Of a DNA stretch of 64,000 nt, positions 16,218 through 25,823 are shown piece by piece. Every line of letters starts with the position of its first letter. The first letter of the stretch is position 1. The notes under the pieces were generated by a model. It made no database searches and was not told the DNA's origin. It worked only from the letters and a program-made list of their open reading frames with translations. This stretch comes from a bacterium (GTDB lineage: Bacteria > Planctomycetota > Planctomycetia > Isosphaerales > Isosphaeraceae). The position numbers were made by a program, and so were the translations under genes. The DNA lies in NCBI GenBank assembly GCA_016125085.1, contig WGMM01000009.1:186001-250000 (forward strand), written 5' to 3'.

Positions 16218-17495
16218 TCAGGCGAGTACGCCCAGCGGCTCGAAGCCCCCGCCGAGGACGGCGGCCGGATCGACGCCCAGGTGCTTTGCGAGGATGTCGG
16301 CGTAAATACGGCGGAAATCGGTGTGGAACATGACGTCGCCATCGTTCAGGTCTTTCGGGTCCATGCTCGGGTGGGCCCCAACAAGTCCCTTGCGGGCAAG
16401 CGTACCAGTCATGAAGACCGGAGCAGCCGCGCCGTGATCGGTGCCCAGACTGGCGTTTTCGGCCAGCCGGCGGCCGAACTCACTGAAAACGAGTACTGCC
16501 ACACGGTCCGTCTGGCCCGCTTCGGCCATATCGGCCTCGAACGCCGCCAGAGCCGAGCCGAGCTGGCCGAGAAGGCCGGCATGCACATTCAGCTGATTGG
16601 CGTGGGTGTCGAACCCTTCCAGGCTGGTGTAGAACACGCGGGTGTCCAGACCCGATTTGATCATCCGGGACACAAGTTGCAGGCGGCTGGAAAGGCCCGA
16701 TTCAGGATATTTCACCGAGCCGGGCCTGGTGTCGAGATCGGCCAGCTTTTTCGACGACGCCACGGCTGTGGCCGTCGTACGGGCCACGAAGCCGAGCAGG
16801 GGGTTGTCAGTCATCGGCGCAGCCGGTTCCGGGGCTTTTGAGTTGGTCTCGGCCAGGCGGAGCCTGTCGACATCGGCCGCGATCCGCGTAAGGGTGTTGT
16901 CGCCCTTGATTTGAAGCTGGTCAAGCCGTTCGAGACTGGGGATGTCCACCCGCCGGGCTCGCAGGGCCAGGGGCAGGTTCCTGGCCCCGATGTGCACACC
17001 ATTGATGCGTGCTGCCGCATCGGAGCGTTCGGCGGCCGAATCCATCGCGCGGCCCAGCCAGCCAGTGGCGAGGTCGTTGGGGTCGAGTCTGGCCGATTCC
17101 CAGATATCCATCGACCGGAAGTGGGATCGGTCCGGATTCGGATAACCCACGCCTTGAATGACGGCCAGACGACCTGATTCGAGTGACTTTTCCATCGGCT
17201 TCAGGCCCGGGTGCAGGCCGATTTCGTCCGACAGCTTCACCAGGCTGGCGGCCGGAATCCGCAGCCCGCGGCGCCCGCGGGCGTAGCCGTCGATCTTGTG
17301 CGGTACGACGGTGTTGAGACCATCATTACCACCCAGAAGCTGGATGACGACGAGAATCTTTTCGCCCTTCGCCGGTGTCTCGGCCGCACGGGCAGTTTGG
17401 CTGAGAAACAGCGGCAGCGTGCTGGTTCCTACGGAAATCAGCGGGGCTGAGGTGAGCCCGGCCCGCATCAGGCTTCGGCGCGTGAAGGAATTCAT
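16218..17495 (-). CDS. DUF1501 domain protein, Tat-type signal
   Basis: A 425-residue protein with an N-terminal RRSLMRAG twin-arginine-like motif and a hydrophobic segment ending at about AARA, so it is likely exported folded. The body has the DUF1501 pattern: LVVIQLLGGNDGLNTVVP, HPGLKPM, AVIQGVGYPNPDRSHFRSMD, and near the end VLVFSEFGRRLAENASLGTDHG. DUF1501 is structurally related to alkaline phosphatase/sulfatase folds and is greatly expanded in planctomycetes, nearly always next to a DUF1800 gene as here. No activity has been established for the pair. Confidence 0.9.
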   Translation of the reverse strand: MNSFTRRSLMRAGLTSAPLISVGTSTLPLFLSQTARAAETPAKGEKILVVIQLLGGNDGLNTVVPHKIDGYARGRRGLRIPAASLVKLSDEIGLHPGLKPMEKSLESGRLAVIQGVGYPNPDRSHFRSMDIWESARLDPNDLATGWLGRAMDSAAERSDAAARINGVHIGARNLPLALRARRVDIPSLERLDQLQIKGDNTLTRIAADVDRLRLAETNSKAPEPAAPMTDNPLLGFVARTTATAVASSKKLADLDTRPGSVKYPESGLSSRLQLVSRMIKSGLDTRVFYTSLEGFDTHANQLNVHAGLLGQLGSALAAFEADMAEAGQTDRVAVLVFSEFGRRLAENASLGTDHGAAAPVFMTGTLARKGLVGAHPSMDPKDLNDGDVMFHTDFRRIYADILAKHLGVDPAAVLGGGFEPLGVLA

Positions 17496-17580
17496 GGTGG
17501 ATTATCTCGAAGTCGCTTTCGGTTCGGCGGTTCGGTACAGGGCCGCGTTCGATTTCGGAAGTCGCTGGCTGGCTTTCGTT

Positions 17581-18972
17581 TCAGGCGAGCTGAAATGCCG
17601 GTTCGGTGAGAAGGCGGGCCACGATGGCCTTCATGTCCTTAGGCGCGGATTCCGCCTGGGCCCGGATGCGAGCACGAAGACCTTCATCGGCTGCATCGGC
17701 CAGAAGGGTTTCTGTAAGGGCAACGGCCGTCTCGACAGGCGTCTTCGCACCTGCCCGTTTCGCCCAGTCGTCAGTGTTCAGCTTGCCCGCAAGGGGGCCG
17801 CTTGCGGAGCAGAGTCCAAGAGCGAGATTGGTGCGGGCCACAAGGCGGGTCGTGTCGATCCAGGCCGCACCGCCTTCCCATCCAGCGACGCTGGGAGGCG
17901 CATAAAGGCCCTGACCCATGGCCGATGTCGCATCGGCCAGAAGTTCCGGCGAAGGCATCGGATCGGTCATGCCGAGCATTCGGCAAATGCCGACTACATA
18001 AGCCACAGGGCTTTTGACGCGGCGACGGCGCGCGGCCGGGTCGTGAAAAACTCGCGAAGCCAGAATCATACGGACCAGGGTTTCCGTGCGGCCGCCGGAA
18101 GTCTGAAACGCTTCAGCCAGAGGACGCAGGAGGTCATCCGAAAAGGTGTCGGCCTCGCTGACATAGAACCGTACGAGCTTACGGGCCAGGAACATACCGC
18201 TGGCGGGCTGTTCCAGCAGCACGCGGTGAATGTCCTCGCCATCGAAGGGCCCGGTTTTGCCGAGCACGGTCTTATCGCCGGTGTCGTGCTGGGTCTCCAG
18301 GAACGAGAAACGGTTCTGGACGACGAACCAGCCTGTGTAGGCCCGGGCCGCTTCCTGAATGTCCTTTTCGCTGTAATTGCCGCGTCCGAGGGTGAAAAGT
18401 TCCATCACTTCCCGTGCGAAGTTTTCGTTGGGCTTCGACCGACGGTTCGCGGCGGCGTCGAGCCAGACGAGCATGGCCGGGTCGCGGGCAACGGAATCGA
18501 GCATGGCCGCGAACGGCCCGAATGCGTGCTTGCGAAGCGTCGCGATCTGGGCCACCATCAGGCCGGTATTCTGCACCTTGACCTGGCTGGTTGCGAAGTG
18601 GTCGTGCCAGAAGAGCGTCAGTGCTTCGAGAGCCGGCTGGGGCGTATTGACCATCCGCTGCAGCCAAAGACCCTGAATGCGCCGCAGTGGGCCGTCCGGG
18701 CCCAGGCGGGCTTCGGTGCGGTCGAAAAACCGTGCGAAATCGGCAGCCGGTGTACCGTCGACTGCTGTTTCGTCGCCCTTGATCAGGCGATCGACCGCTT
18801 CGGAAGGCGATCGTTTCGTGTCCGCGGATAGCCGTTCCGGCCCGGCGCCGAAGGCCGCGCGCCGGTGCAGGTGGGCCACGGCGGCGGCGTTCCATGGGTT
18901 ATCGGGCATGGGCTCATAGGCTGCCCATGCCGATCGAGGGTCTTTTCGATAACGGTCGAGCCAGTCGGCCAT
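17581..18972 (-). CDS. DUF1800 domain protein
   Basis: A 463-residue helical protein typical of DUF1800: WNAAAVAHLHRRAAFGAG near the start, LTLFWHDHFATSQVKV around residue 115, and NENFAREVMELFTLGRGNYSEKDIQEAARAYTGW near 180-215. No signal peptide is visible. It is the usual operon partner of DUF1501 and sits 85 bases upstream of it. DUF1800 has no proven activity; export or assembly of the DUF1501 partner is sometimes proposed, and I treat that as conjecture. It follows a 604-residue secreted protein by 24 bases. Confidence 0.9.
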   Translation of the reverse strand: MADWLDRYRKDPRSAWAAYEPMPDNPWNAAAVAHLHRRAAFGAGPERLSADTKRSPSEAVDRLIKGDETAVDGTPAADFARFFDRTEARLGPDGPLRRIQGLWLQRMVNTPQPALEALTLFWHDHFATSQVKVQNTGLMVAQIATLRKHAFGPFAAMLDSVARDPAMLVWLDAAANRRSKPNENFAREVMELFTLGRGNYSEKDIQEAARAYTGWFVVQNRFSFLETQHDTGDKTVLGKTGPFDGEDIHRVLLEQPASGMFLARKLVRFYVSEADTFSDDLLRPLAEAFQTSGGRTETLVRMILASRVFHDPAARRRRVKSPVAYVVGICRMLGMTDPMPSPELLADATSAMGQGLYAPPSVAGWEGGAAWIDTTRLVARTNLALGLCSASGPLAGKLNTDDWAKRAGAKTPVETAVALTETLLADAADEGLRARIRAQAESAPKDMKAIVARLLTEPAFQLA

Positions 18973-18996
18973 CGGTGCGTCTCCCGAATGGTGCTA

Positions 18997-20811
18997 TCAC
19001 TTGGCCTGGTTGAGGTCGAAAGACAGCTTCAGGGTGAATCGGTCCTTCGTGTCCGAAGCCGTCGCCGTGGCGTGATTCAGGCCCCTGACGAGGGCTTCGA
19101 GGGAGCCGATTTCGGTTTCGGCGGCTTTGCGGCCATTGCCCTTTTCGACCATATTCTGCATGACGAGCCGTTCTTTGTTCGTCTCGACGATTTTGCCCAG
19201 CTTCTGGCCGTCGATTTCCAGGAAGGCCGAGTCGGGAGGGGTGTCGCTGACCGGGGCCGAGGTCAGGGAATCGACGACTGCCCGGGCCATTTCGACGGTG
19301 CTGGAGACGACGATCTTGTCGCCCGCAATCGTCAGTGTCGGACGGAAGTTGTGACGAATATGCACGCCTTCGGCAGGTTTGTCGGCATCGTTCTTCACGT
19401 CGGTCGCCTTCGCCGGTGGCAGGAACGCCGCGGAGAATATCGACGCACCCTTGTATTGTTCCTGATTCTGCACCATCGCCGGGGCCTTTTCCTGCGCTCC
19501 GACGACATTGAGCACGCCTACGAACGACTGGAACGCGATCACCCAGCGCTGGCGGAAGTCTTCGTCCTTCGTGTCGTAACCGACGCAAATGGCGAAAGAG
19601 GGCAGAACGAGATCGGGCTTCGGATTCAGCGCAGCTACGTTCTGTTCGGCCACCACAAGCCGCCAGTCGGGCTTGAGGGCACCCAGCACACCGGTTTCGA
19701 AATCGCGGCCGCCGAAGAACTGGCCGATGCCGTTATCCAGACCATCGAGCCCCTGCTGGGCCGGGCCTGCGACGACTTTGTCACGTACGTTCCAGACCTT
19801 GCCCAGGTCACGCCACAGCGAAAGCGTGCCGATCTGGTTTGGAACGGTCAGAGGCCGTTCGGCATAACTTCCGGGGGGTGGGGCGAACGCGGTGCGGATC
19901 GGCCCGGCGGCGGTTTCGGCCGAGATGGGCATCGTGGCTTCCAGGCTGGGTTTCGCGTCTTTCCAGGAAAGGGCCAGGCCCGTCCAGCCCGCCTTGTTGT
20001 ATGCCTCCACCCATCCACCGAAGAGCAGCGCCATCAGGGGGTTGTATTCTTCGGGTACATAAAGGCCTCCGTTCATGGTCCGGAGTTTTTCGAGATTGAC
20101 GAATGCCCAGGCTTCGCGGGTTTCGGGTTTGGCGGCTTCGTGGGCTGCCGTGTAGCCAGCATCGGCGGCCAGCGGTGCTTCCGTCTTCTTGTGCCCGCGG
20201 AAGGCGTCGATCGCGTCCTTCAGAGATTGTTCCGAACCGGTCAGCAGAAAGCGGCCATCGAGAATCGTGTGAAACTCGGTCGGAGCCAGACTGAAGCATT
20301 TCTGGCCGGCATGTTCGAACCGGTTCACGGGACTGGGGTTGCCCTTCTGCGTGGCATCGCCCTCGGCGAATTCGAGGAGCTTGGAGTGCAGACGCTCGAG
20401 CCGCGCGGGATCTTTAGGGCGTACCGACAAGGCAAGCTTGTTGGGGCCGGCGATGGCCAGTTCGGCGGGGCCGGCCAGCAGTTCCTGGACCATATCCAGC
20501 CAGCTCATGTCTTCGGTCGCGGCCAGGGCTCCGAGAACGGCCTTGGCCTGGTCGAGCTGAGGATTTTCGAGCTGTGGGCCGACGGTGGGGATATTCTTGA
20601 GTGCGTTGAGGAAGACCGGGTTGCGGAATTCCTGTGCGAAAAGTTTCCCCGGTTCCCTGATGGTCAGGTAAAGCGGCACTTCCGCGGCCGGAACATGATC
20701 GGCCAGACGCTGGCCTGGGGGCTCCTGTGCGGGAACGGCCGGAGACAGAACGCACATGGCGGCCGCGATCGCGGCATGAATTCGAGCAAGGCGAGACATT
20801 CGCTTACGCAT
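18997..20811 (-). CDS. Hypothetical secreted protein, first gene of the DUF1800/DUF1501 operon
   Basis: A 604-residue protein with a signal peptide (cleavage probably after PAVPAQ, residue 29). The body has no motif that I can tie to a family with certainty. It resembles planctomycete secreted proteins that start with a PLYLTIREPGKL-type segment and contain repeated alpha/beta modules (GRFLLTGSEQSLKDAID). Two Met codons four residues apart could start it. GGAG lies ten bases before the first. The tight spacing to DUF1800 suggests co-expression. Function unknown. Confidence 0.7.
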   Translation of the reverse strand: MRKRMSRLARIHAAIAAAMCVLSPAVPAQEPPGQRLADHVPAAEVPLYLTIREPGKLFAQEFRNPVFLNALKNIPTVGPQLENPQLDQAKAVLGALAATEDMSWLDMVQELLAGPAELAIAGPNKLALSVRPKDPARLERLHSKLLEFAEGDATQKGNPSPVNRFEHAGQKCFSLAPTEFHTILDGRFLLTGSEQSLKDAIDAFRGHKKTEAPLAADAGYTAAHEAAKPETREAWAFVNLEKLRTMNGGLYVPEEYNPLMALLFGGWVEAYNKAGWTGLALSWKDAKPSLEATMPISAETAAGPIRTAFAPPPGSYAERPLTVPNQIGTLSLWRDLGKVWNVRDKVVAGPAQQGLDGLDNGIGQFFGGRDFETGVLGALKPDWRLVVAEQNVAALNPKPDLVLPSFAICVGYDTKDEDFRQRWVIAFQSFVGVLNVVGAQEKAPAMVQNQEQYKGASIFSAAFLPPAKATDVKNDADKPAEGVHIRHNFRPTLTIAGDKIVVSSTVEMARAVVDSLTSAPVSDTPPDSAFLEIDGQKLGKIVETNKERLVMQNMVEKGNGRKAAETEIGSLEALVRGLNHATATASDTKDRFTLKLSFDLNQAK

Positions 20812-21040
20812 CGTGCAGCATCTCCGCGGAGTGAACTGTCGTCCCGAAGAAATACGGGAAAACTGGGAGCGATCTTCGATTTCGGGCAGAGTGAATCATC
20901 GGATTATCGCATGCGGTTCGATCGGAGTCTATAATGTCATTCGTCGGGAGTTTCGGAATCTTCGTTCCGAAATGATCCGATTTCGAGGATCTTGCGGCGG
21001 CGACCTTGTGGCGTGACCGAACCCGAATGGCGGTAACAAC

Positions 21041-21556
21041 TTGAAGGCCTATCTGGAACCGATCGAACGCCCTGGCCCGAAGATCCGTCTGACGAAGCGG
21101 ATCAGCGTCGTCGGCCGGCTTGAAGGTACGGATGTCCGGATCGATCATGCGAGTCTTTCGCGTCGCCATGCCGTGCTGGTGATCGCCGAAGGGCTGGTTG
21201 TCGTCAGGGACCTGATCACGACAAATGGCACTAGGGTAAACGGCAAAAAAGTGCGCTGGGCGGCCCTGATGCCTAACGACACGATCGCTTTCGGCACGCA
21301 GAAGTACCGGATCGTATACGGCCCGGATACGAAATACGAGAACGATTTGCGGCAGGCGCTGGCCGAACCTGAGATTCCCGACAAATTATCGGTCTACTCG
21401 CACCTTTTCGACACCAGCGATCCGGCGATTCGCCCGGGCGACCGTGACGCATCGGGGAAACGGGTCGACATCGCTCAGGAAAGCCTGTCGGACTGGGAAT
21501 TCGATGACAGCCAGAACACAGAGCTGGGAGGCTGGCGGCCAGGCAAGGGTGATTGA
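21041..21556 (+). CDS. FHA domain protein with TTG start
   Basis: A 171-residue cytoplasmic protein. Residues about 15-95 form a forkhead-associated domain: R-I-S-V-V-G-R, then S-L-S-R-R-H-A, then T-T-N-G-T-R-V-N-G, the phosphothreonine-binding loops. The C-terminal 70 residues are acidic and apparently unstructured. FHA domains bind phosphothreonine proteins produced by Ser/Thr kinases, which are abundant in planctomycetes; no kinase is nearby. The start is a TTG because the only in-frame codons upstream run straight into a TGA at 21014 with no ATG or GTG between. Confidence 0.85.
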   Translation: MKAYLEPIERPGPKIRLTKRISVVGRLEGTDVRIDHASLSRRHAVLVIAEGLVVVRDLITTNGTRVNGKKVRWAALMPNDTIAFGTQKYRIVYGPDTKYENDLRQALAEPEIPDKLSVYSHLFDTSDPAIRPGDRDASGKRVDIAQESLSDWEFDDSQNTELGGWRPGKGD

Positions 21557-21625
21557 AAACGTTCGTGGTACGCAATCGCATGAAGACTCGTTGAGATCTT
21601 TCGATTTTCAGGAAAGCAGTGAATT

Positions 21626-22099
21626 ATGTTCTACTTCATGGGAAACAGCGAATACGGGAAGACGGACCATCTTCCCGGGCTCATGTACGTGAAAACCAGG
21701 TTTTTCTCTGTCTGGTGGCTTCCGCTGATCCCTCTGTATTCGATGCTCTATCGCGACGACGACTCGGGCGAACCAGTCCTGGAAATCGGATTTCATTTCA
21801 AATCGATCCTCTCGGCCTGGATAAGGACGATCGCCGGTTTCGTAATCGTGATTCTCACCTACCGAATCGTCCGGTTTCAATTCGGCCTCCACCCGGAAGC
21901 GGGCGACGTGCTCTCTCCCGTCGATTATCTGGGGATTCTCGGCATGATCATGCTGATGGCGGCCGTCTACTATGCGACCTATGCATGGTCACAGCCACGA
22001 TTTCGTCGTGCATGCATCTATGCCGACGATCTGGGCCTGGACCAGAAAGTCCTGAAAATTCATTATCCTGAAAGATTCATGAAGGGTTCGGATTCCTGA
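21626..22099 (+). CDS. Hypothetical small membrane protein
   Basis: A 157-residue protein that I do not recognise. It has a hydrophilic start (GNSEYGKTDH), an amphipathic segment around KTRFFSVWWLPLIPLYSML, and two clear hydrophobic helices at about residues 63-85 and 97-117, followed by a soluble tail. The N-terminal tract resembles the FF-x-x-W-x-P-x-I-P pattern of some small zinc-ribbon membrane proteins, but the cysteines are absent. It follows the FHA gene by 69 bases on the same strand and may be co-transcribed. Confidence 0.65.
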   Translation: MFYFMGNSEYGKTDHLPGLMYVKTRFFSVWWLPLIPLYSMLYRDDDSGEPVLEIGFHFKSILSAWIRTIAGFVIVILTYRIVRFQFGLHPEAGDVLSPVDYLGILGMIMLMAAVYYATYAWSQPRFRRACIYADDLGLDQKVLKIHYPERFMKGSDS

Positions 22100-22290
22100 T
22101 TTCCGGGCCCACTGAGAACCAGATCGGTGAAAGGAGTGTCGTAAATCCGAAATCACCGAGACTACATCATGCGCAGCAGGATTTGTGACCATGAAAAAGC
22201 TTATTTGTCATCGTTTGTGCAGATTGCAATTGCATCATTTCTCGATATGTAAAAATAGACTTTGAATTGCCAAAATCAGATTGGACTGTC

Positions 22291-23208
22291 TCATTCTTCT
22301 TCGAAAAAATCGTTCGAAAGCTCCTTCACTTCGTATGTGCGTTTGACGAAGACCCCCAGATTATGGTCGATCATCAATTCGGCGAGTTCCTCCCCGTCGA
22401 TCAGAACTACTTTCTTACCTTCGATCCGCCCAACATAATCCTCGGCATCTTTGCTGAAAGAAGAAGTCGTGATGATAACGCCTTTTCTGCCGCGATAATA
22501 ATCCATGCTTCCTACGAAAGCCTGAACGACCGGGCGTCCGACCGTAGTTTCCCACCGCTTTGCCTGAATGCAAACGACATCGAGCCCCAGCTTGTCCTGA
22601 TTAATTACTCCATCGATGCCACCATCTCCTGAAAGCGGTGTCACACGTCCGTGCCCCAGCTTTCCTCCGTAACCCATTTTCATAAGAAGTTCGACCACTA
22701 TCTTTTCGAAAAATGAAGGAGAGCAGGATTTCAGTTTCGAAAGCAATTCCCCCTCGACCCTCGCACGAATCTGGTCATATGCAAAATCCAGATTCTCTTC
22801 CGGCGAAAGCGTTACCGTATTCGTCGTATTACTTTCGGATTCGTTGGATCGATCCGTTCTGGCTGTTTTTTTCCTGAATTCTCGGAAGGACTCGAACTTT
22901 TCGAGCACTCTTGCGTCGATCGGGCCTCTGTGCTCTGTGAGCAATCGGATTCCGTCAGGCGTGATTCTGGCATGGCCTCTTTGCGGATTTTCGATAAGCC
23001 CCGCTGCTTTGAGGTAGGTTCTTGCCCAGCTAACACGATTATGAAATACGGACTGTTGACCACTGGGTAGCAATTGGTCGAACTCTTCCGCTGAAAGGCT
23101 GAATTCGGTCGCGAGGGTCGCGACCATGTCGCGAAGCGATTTTGTTTGACCATCGGCTAATAATGCGAGAACAGGCCGCATCAATGACTGATAATCCGGA
23201 ATCGCCAT
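22291..23208 (-). CDS. mrr: Mrr-type restriction endonuclease (type IV-like)
   Basis: A 305-residue protein. The N-terminal winged-helix part (about 1-95; Mrr_N type: MRPVLALLADGQTKSLRDM) is followed by a Mrr_cat PD-(D/E)xK nuclease domain at about 160-290. Catalytic residues are visible as GDGGIDG and, after a strand, CIQAKRW (D...QxK). Mrr enzymes cut methylated DNA or, in some cases, respond to foreign methylation or pressure. No methyltransferase lies beside it, in keeping with a stand-alone type IV enzyme. Base composition is visibly more AT-rich than the neighbours, hinting at transfer. The start at 23208 is chosen because AGAGG lies upstream; an ATG at 23250 is also in frame. Confidence 0.88.
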   Translation of the reverse strand: MAIPDYQSLMRPVLALLADGQTKSLRDMVATLATEFSLSAEEFDQLLPSGQQSVFHNRVSWARTYLKAAGLIENPQRGHARITPDGIRLLTEHRGPIDARVLEKFESFREFRKKTARTDRSNESESNTTNTVTLSPEENLDFAYDQIRARVEGELLSKLKSCSPSFFEKIVVELLMKMGYGGKLGHGRVTPLSGDGGIDGVINQDKLGLDVVCIQAKRWETTVGRPVVQAFVGSMDYYRGRKGVIITTSSFSKDAEDYVGRIEGKKVVLIDGEELAELMIDHNLGVFVKRTYEVKELSNDFFEEE

Positions 23209-23397
23209 CTTTGCCTCTTCTAGTCCTTCGGAACCTGTATCGGAGTTCACAAAGATACCGAATGATCCACTTCGAAGGAAGATTCCGATCGACTGCTACC
23301 ACTTGCTACTCGCTTGCCAACGTCTTGCCGATCGACGAAAATTCAGCGATCGTCCGACGCAACCGCCTGATTGTCGACCCGCCAGGAGAACCCGCAC

Positions 23398-24534
23398 GTG
23401 ATCAACCGCCGCCAATCGATCGTCGCCATCTCTGGCCTTGGGCTGAGCCTGAGCCTTCGGGCAACTTCGGCGCAGCAGACCGCGACGAAGCAAGCCGTGA
23501 AAAAGGCTGGGCCGACCGAAGGGCTGGTATGGAAGAATGTCCTTGATTTCGGCGTCGAGGGGCGTGCCTGGACCGATCTTAAGCGGGCACGTGATTTCGA
23601 CCGGTTCCCGGCCGAGGCCGAAGGCAAGGTGCCGCCCGCGGTGTGGGGCCTGAGCCGCGATTCCGCCGGCATGGCGGCCCGGTTCCTGTCCGACAGCCCC
23701 AAAATTGCCGTGCGCTACGAGCTTTCGAAAGACCGGCTGGCCATGCCGCACATGCCGGCGACGGGTGTGAGCGGGGTCGATCTTTATGCGAAAGACGATC
23801 GCAGAGGTTGGCGCTGGGTGAACGTATCGTTCCCGGAGTCGAAAAAGGTCGAATCGGTCCTGTATTCCGCCAACGACAACAAGCGTGAGTTTCTGCTTTA
23901 TCTGCCGCTCTATAACGGTGTGGACAAGCTGGAAATCGGCGTCACGCCCGATTCGCATTTCGAAGGACTCACACCCCGGCCGAAGCCGATCGTGTTCTAC
24001 GGAACGTCCATCACCCACGGAGCATGCGCCAGCCGCCCCGGAATGGTCCACACGGCCATTCTGGGCCGATGGCTCCATCGGCCGGTCGTGAATCTGGGGT
24101 TCTCCGGTAATGGGCGGATGGATGCGGGAGTCGGTGAATTCCTGGGAGCGATGGATGCCTCGGTATTCGTCATAGATTGTCTGCCGAATATGAGCCCCGC
24201 GGAAGTGACGGCCCGCACCGAGCCTTTCGTGAAGGCTTTGAGGCAGGCGAAGCCCGATGTGCCGATCGTTCTTGTCGAAGACCGCCGCAATACGAACGCC
24301 GAATTCATGTCCGGCCGGAACGCACATCACGACGGAAACCATAAGGCTCTCAAAGCCGCCTTCGATGCGCTGAAGCAGGGCGGAGTGGACAAGCTCTATT
24401 ACGTGCTCGGCGACGGCCTTCTGGGCGAAGACGGCGAAGGCGCGACAGACGGCTCGCACCCCAACGATCTCGGCTTCATGCGTCAGGCAAGCGAATTCAG
24501 GCCGGTTCTGGAAGAAGCTTTGGCTGCTCAGTGA
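23398..24534 (+). CDS. Secreted SGNH/GDSL hydrolase
   Basis: A 378-residue protein beginning with GTG, preceded by AGGAG nine bases upstream. The N-terminus (NRRQS then a hydrophobic stretch ending about TSAQ) looks like a Sec or Tat signal. An N-terminal beta-sandwich region (about 40-200) is followed by an SGNH domain with Y-G-T-S-I-T-H-G (nucleophile Ser), LGFSGNGRMD (block II Gly and III Asn) and the Asp/His pair in DGSHPND. This fits planctomycete SGNH/GDSL-type esterases, likely deacetylating carbohydrates, though the substrate is inferred. It is transcribed away from mrr. Confidence 0.88.
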   Translation: MINRRQSIVAISGLGLSLSLRATSAQQTATKQAVKKAGPTEGLVWKNVLDFGVEGRAWTDLKRARDFDRFPAEAEGKVPPAVWGLSRDSAGMAARFLSDSPKIAVRYELSKDRLAMPHMPATGVSGVDLYAKDDRRGWRWVNVSFPESKKVESVLYSANDNKREFLLYLPLYNGVDKLEIGVTPDSHFEGLTPRPKPIVFYGTSITHGACASRPGMVHTAILGRWLHRPVVNLGFSGNGRMDAGVGEFLGAMDASVFVIDCLPNMSPAEVTARTEPFVKALRQAKPDVPIVLVEDRRNTNAEFMSGRNAHHDGNHKALKAAFDALKQGGVDKLYYVLGDGLLGEDGEGATDGSHPNDLGFMRQASEFRPVLEEALAAQ

Positions 24535-24716
24535 CAGCGGGCTTTCGAAGCCGCTTCTTCTTGCGATGTGGCTGACTCCCGGAGATTTCGCAGGATGATC
24601 CAGCCACTGGCTAACCTGCCGGATTGACGTTATCCTGAAAGTCAACGCACTCCGAATTTCGGGCGCCGCTGGCTCGTGCCGCCCATCCTTCCCCGATGCC
24701 CACCAGGGTCCTGCCC

Positions 24717-25784
24717 ATGTCTCTCTCCCGCAAAGCCTTTGCACGTCTGTTCGCCATGATGCCGCTGGCCGTGTCGCCGCTGCTCTTCGCCTGGGCAGAT
24801 CCGCCCACGCCGCCGGCGGCCGTATTCGCCGGGCATGCGGATCCGGTTTATGGCCTGGCGTTCACGTCCGACGGCAAGTATCTGGTGAGCGGTGCCTTCG
24901 ACAAGACGATCCGAGTGTGGGACGTCGCCACAGGCAAGGAAACGGGTAAGCTCGATGGTCATACGGATCTCGTGTTATCCGTGGCCGTGAGCCCGGACGG
25001 GTCGAAGATTCTCTCGGGTGGCCTGGACAAATCGGTCCGGCTCTGGGATTTCCCCGGCTATGTGGCAGTCGTCCCAAAGGCCGAAGAGAAGAAGGAAGAG
25101 CCGAAGAAGGACGCCCCCAAGGCTGAGGAAAAGAAGGAAGCTCCCAAACCGGCGGGACCGGTGGTGCTGGAAGGGTCTGGCGGGCAGGTCTATTCGGTCG
25201 TCTTTTTCCCGGACGGGAAGCGGGCCGTCAGCGGCGCGGCAGACAAGGCCGTGCGAATTTGGGATCTTGGCAAGAAGGCACTCGGCAAGGCGATCGAAAA
25301 GGCCGCCGCGAATACGATCTACGCTGTGGCGGTGAATCCCGCGGGCGACCTGATCGCAACGGCGGGCGACGACAAGCTCGTGAAATTCTTCGAACCCGCC
25401 GAGGGCAAGGAGTTGCGTAAAGCTGAAGGCCACGGCGCGGCGGTATATTGCGTCGTTTTCAGCCCCGACGGTTCGAAGGTAGCGAGCGGATCCGTGGATA
25501 AGACGATTCGTATCTGGAACCCGGCCGATGCCAAACAACTGGCCGTGCTGGAAGGGCATCCGGACGACGTCTATTCGATTTCTTTCGCCCGCGATGGTTC
25601 GAAGCTGGCTTCGGCCGGATATGCCGGCAACGTGTTCGTATGGAACCTGGCGGACAACAAGCAGATGGCGAAATTCAAGCTGCCAGCCGCCACGCAGGCT
25701 TATCATGTAGCCTTCGCTCCTGACGGCAAGTCTGTGGCCGTGGCATCATCCGACGCCAAAATCTATATCTTCAAGCTGCCGTGA
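24717..25784 (+). CDS. Secreted WD40-repeat protein with Lys/Glu-rich insertion
   Basis: A 355-residue protein with a signal peptide (about the first 27 residues). Seven WD40-type blades follow with the usual GH...D...WD endings (TIRVWDVATG, SVRLWDF, AVRIWDLG, TIRIWNPAD, FVWNL). Between blades two and three there is a tract of about 40 residues made almost entirely of E, K, P and A (AEEKKEEPKKD repeats), a flexible linker. WD40 propellers are protein-interaction scaffolds; the signal peptide puts this one in the periplasm or outside. The start at 24717 has AGGG eight bases upstream; a longer frame begins at 24696. A strong hairpin follows the stop. Confidence 0.85.
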   Translation: MSLSRKAFARLFAMMPLAVSPLLFAWADPPTPPAAVFAGHADPVYGLAFTSDGKYLVSGAFDKTIRVWDVATGKETGKLDGHTDLVLSVAVSPDGSKILSGGLDKSVRLWDFPGYVAVVPKAEEKKEEPKKDAPKAEEKKEAPKPAGPVVLEGSGGQVYSVVFFPDGKRAVSGAADKAVRIWDLGKKALGKAIEKAAANTIYAVAVNPAGDLIATAGDDKLVKFFEPAEGKELRKAEGHGAAVYCVVFSPDGSKVASGSVDKTIRIWNPADAKQLAVLEGHPDDVYSISFARDGSKLASAGYAGNVFVWNLADNKQMAKFKLPAATQAYHVAFAPDGKSVAVASSDAKIYIFKLP

Positions 25785-25823
25785 CGGTTTCTGCCTGATC
25801 GGCCTGATTCGTCGAAAATATCC

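Noticed and set aside
18865..20934. A 689-codon plus-strand frame opposite the 604-residue secreted protein
   Set aside because: It is an antisense shadow; the minus-strand gene has a signal peptide and operon neighbours.
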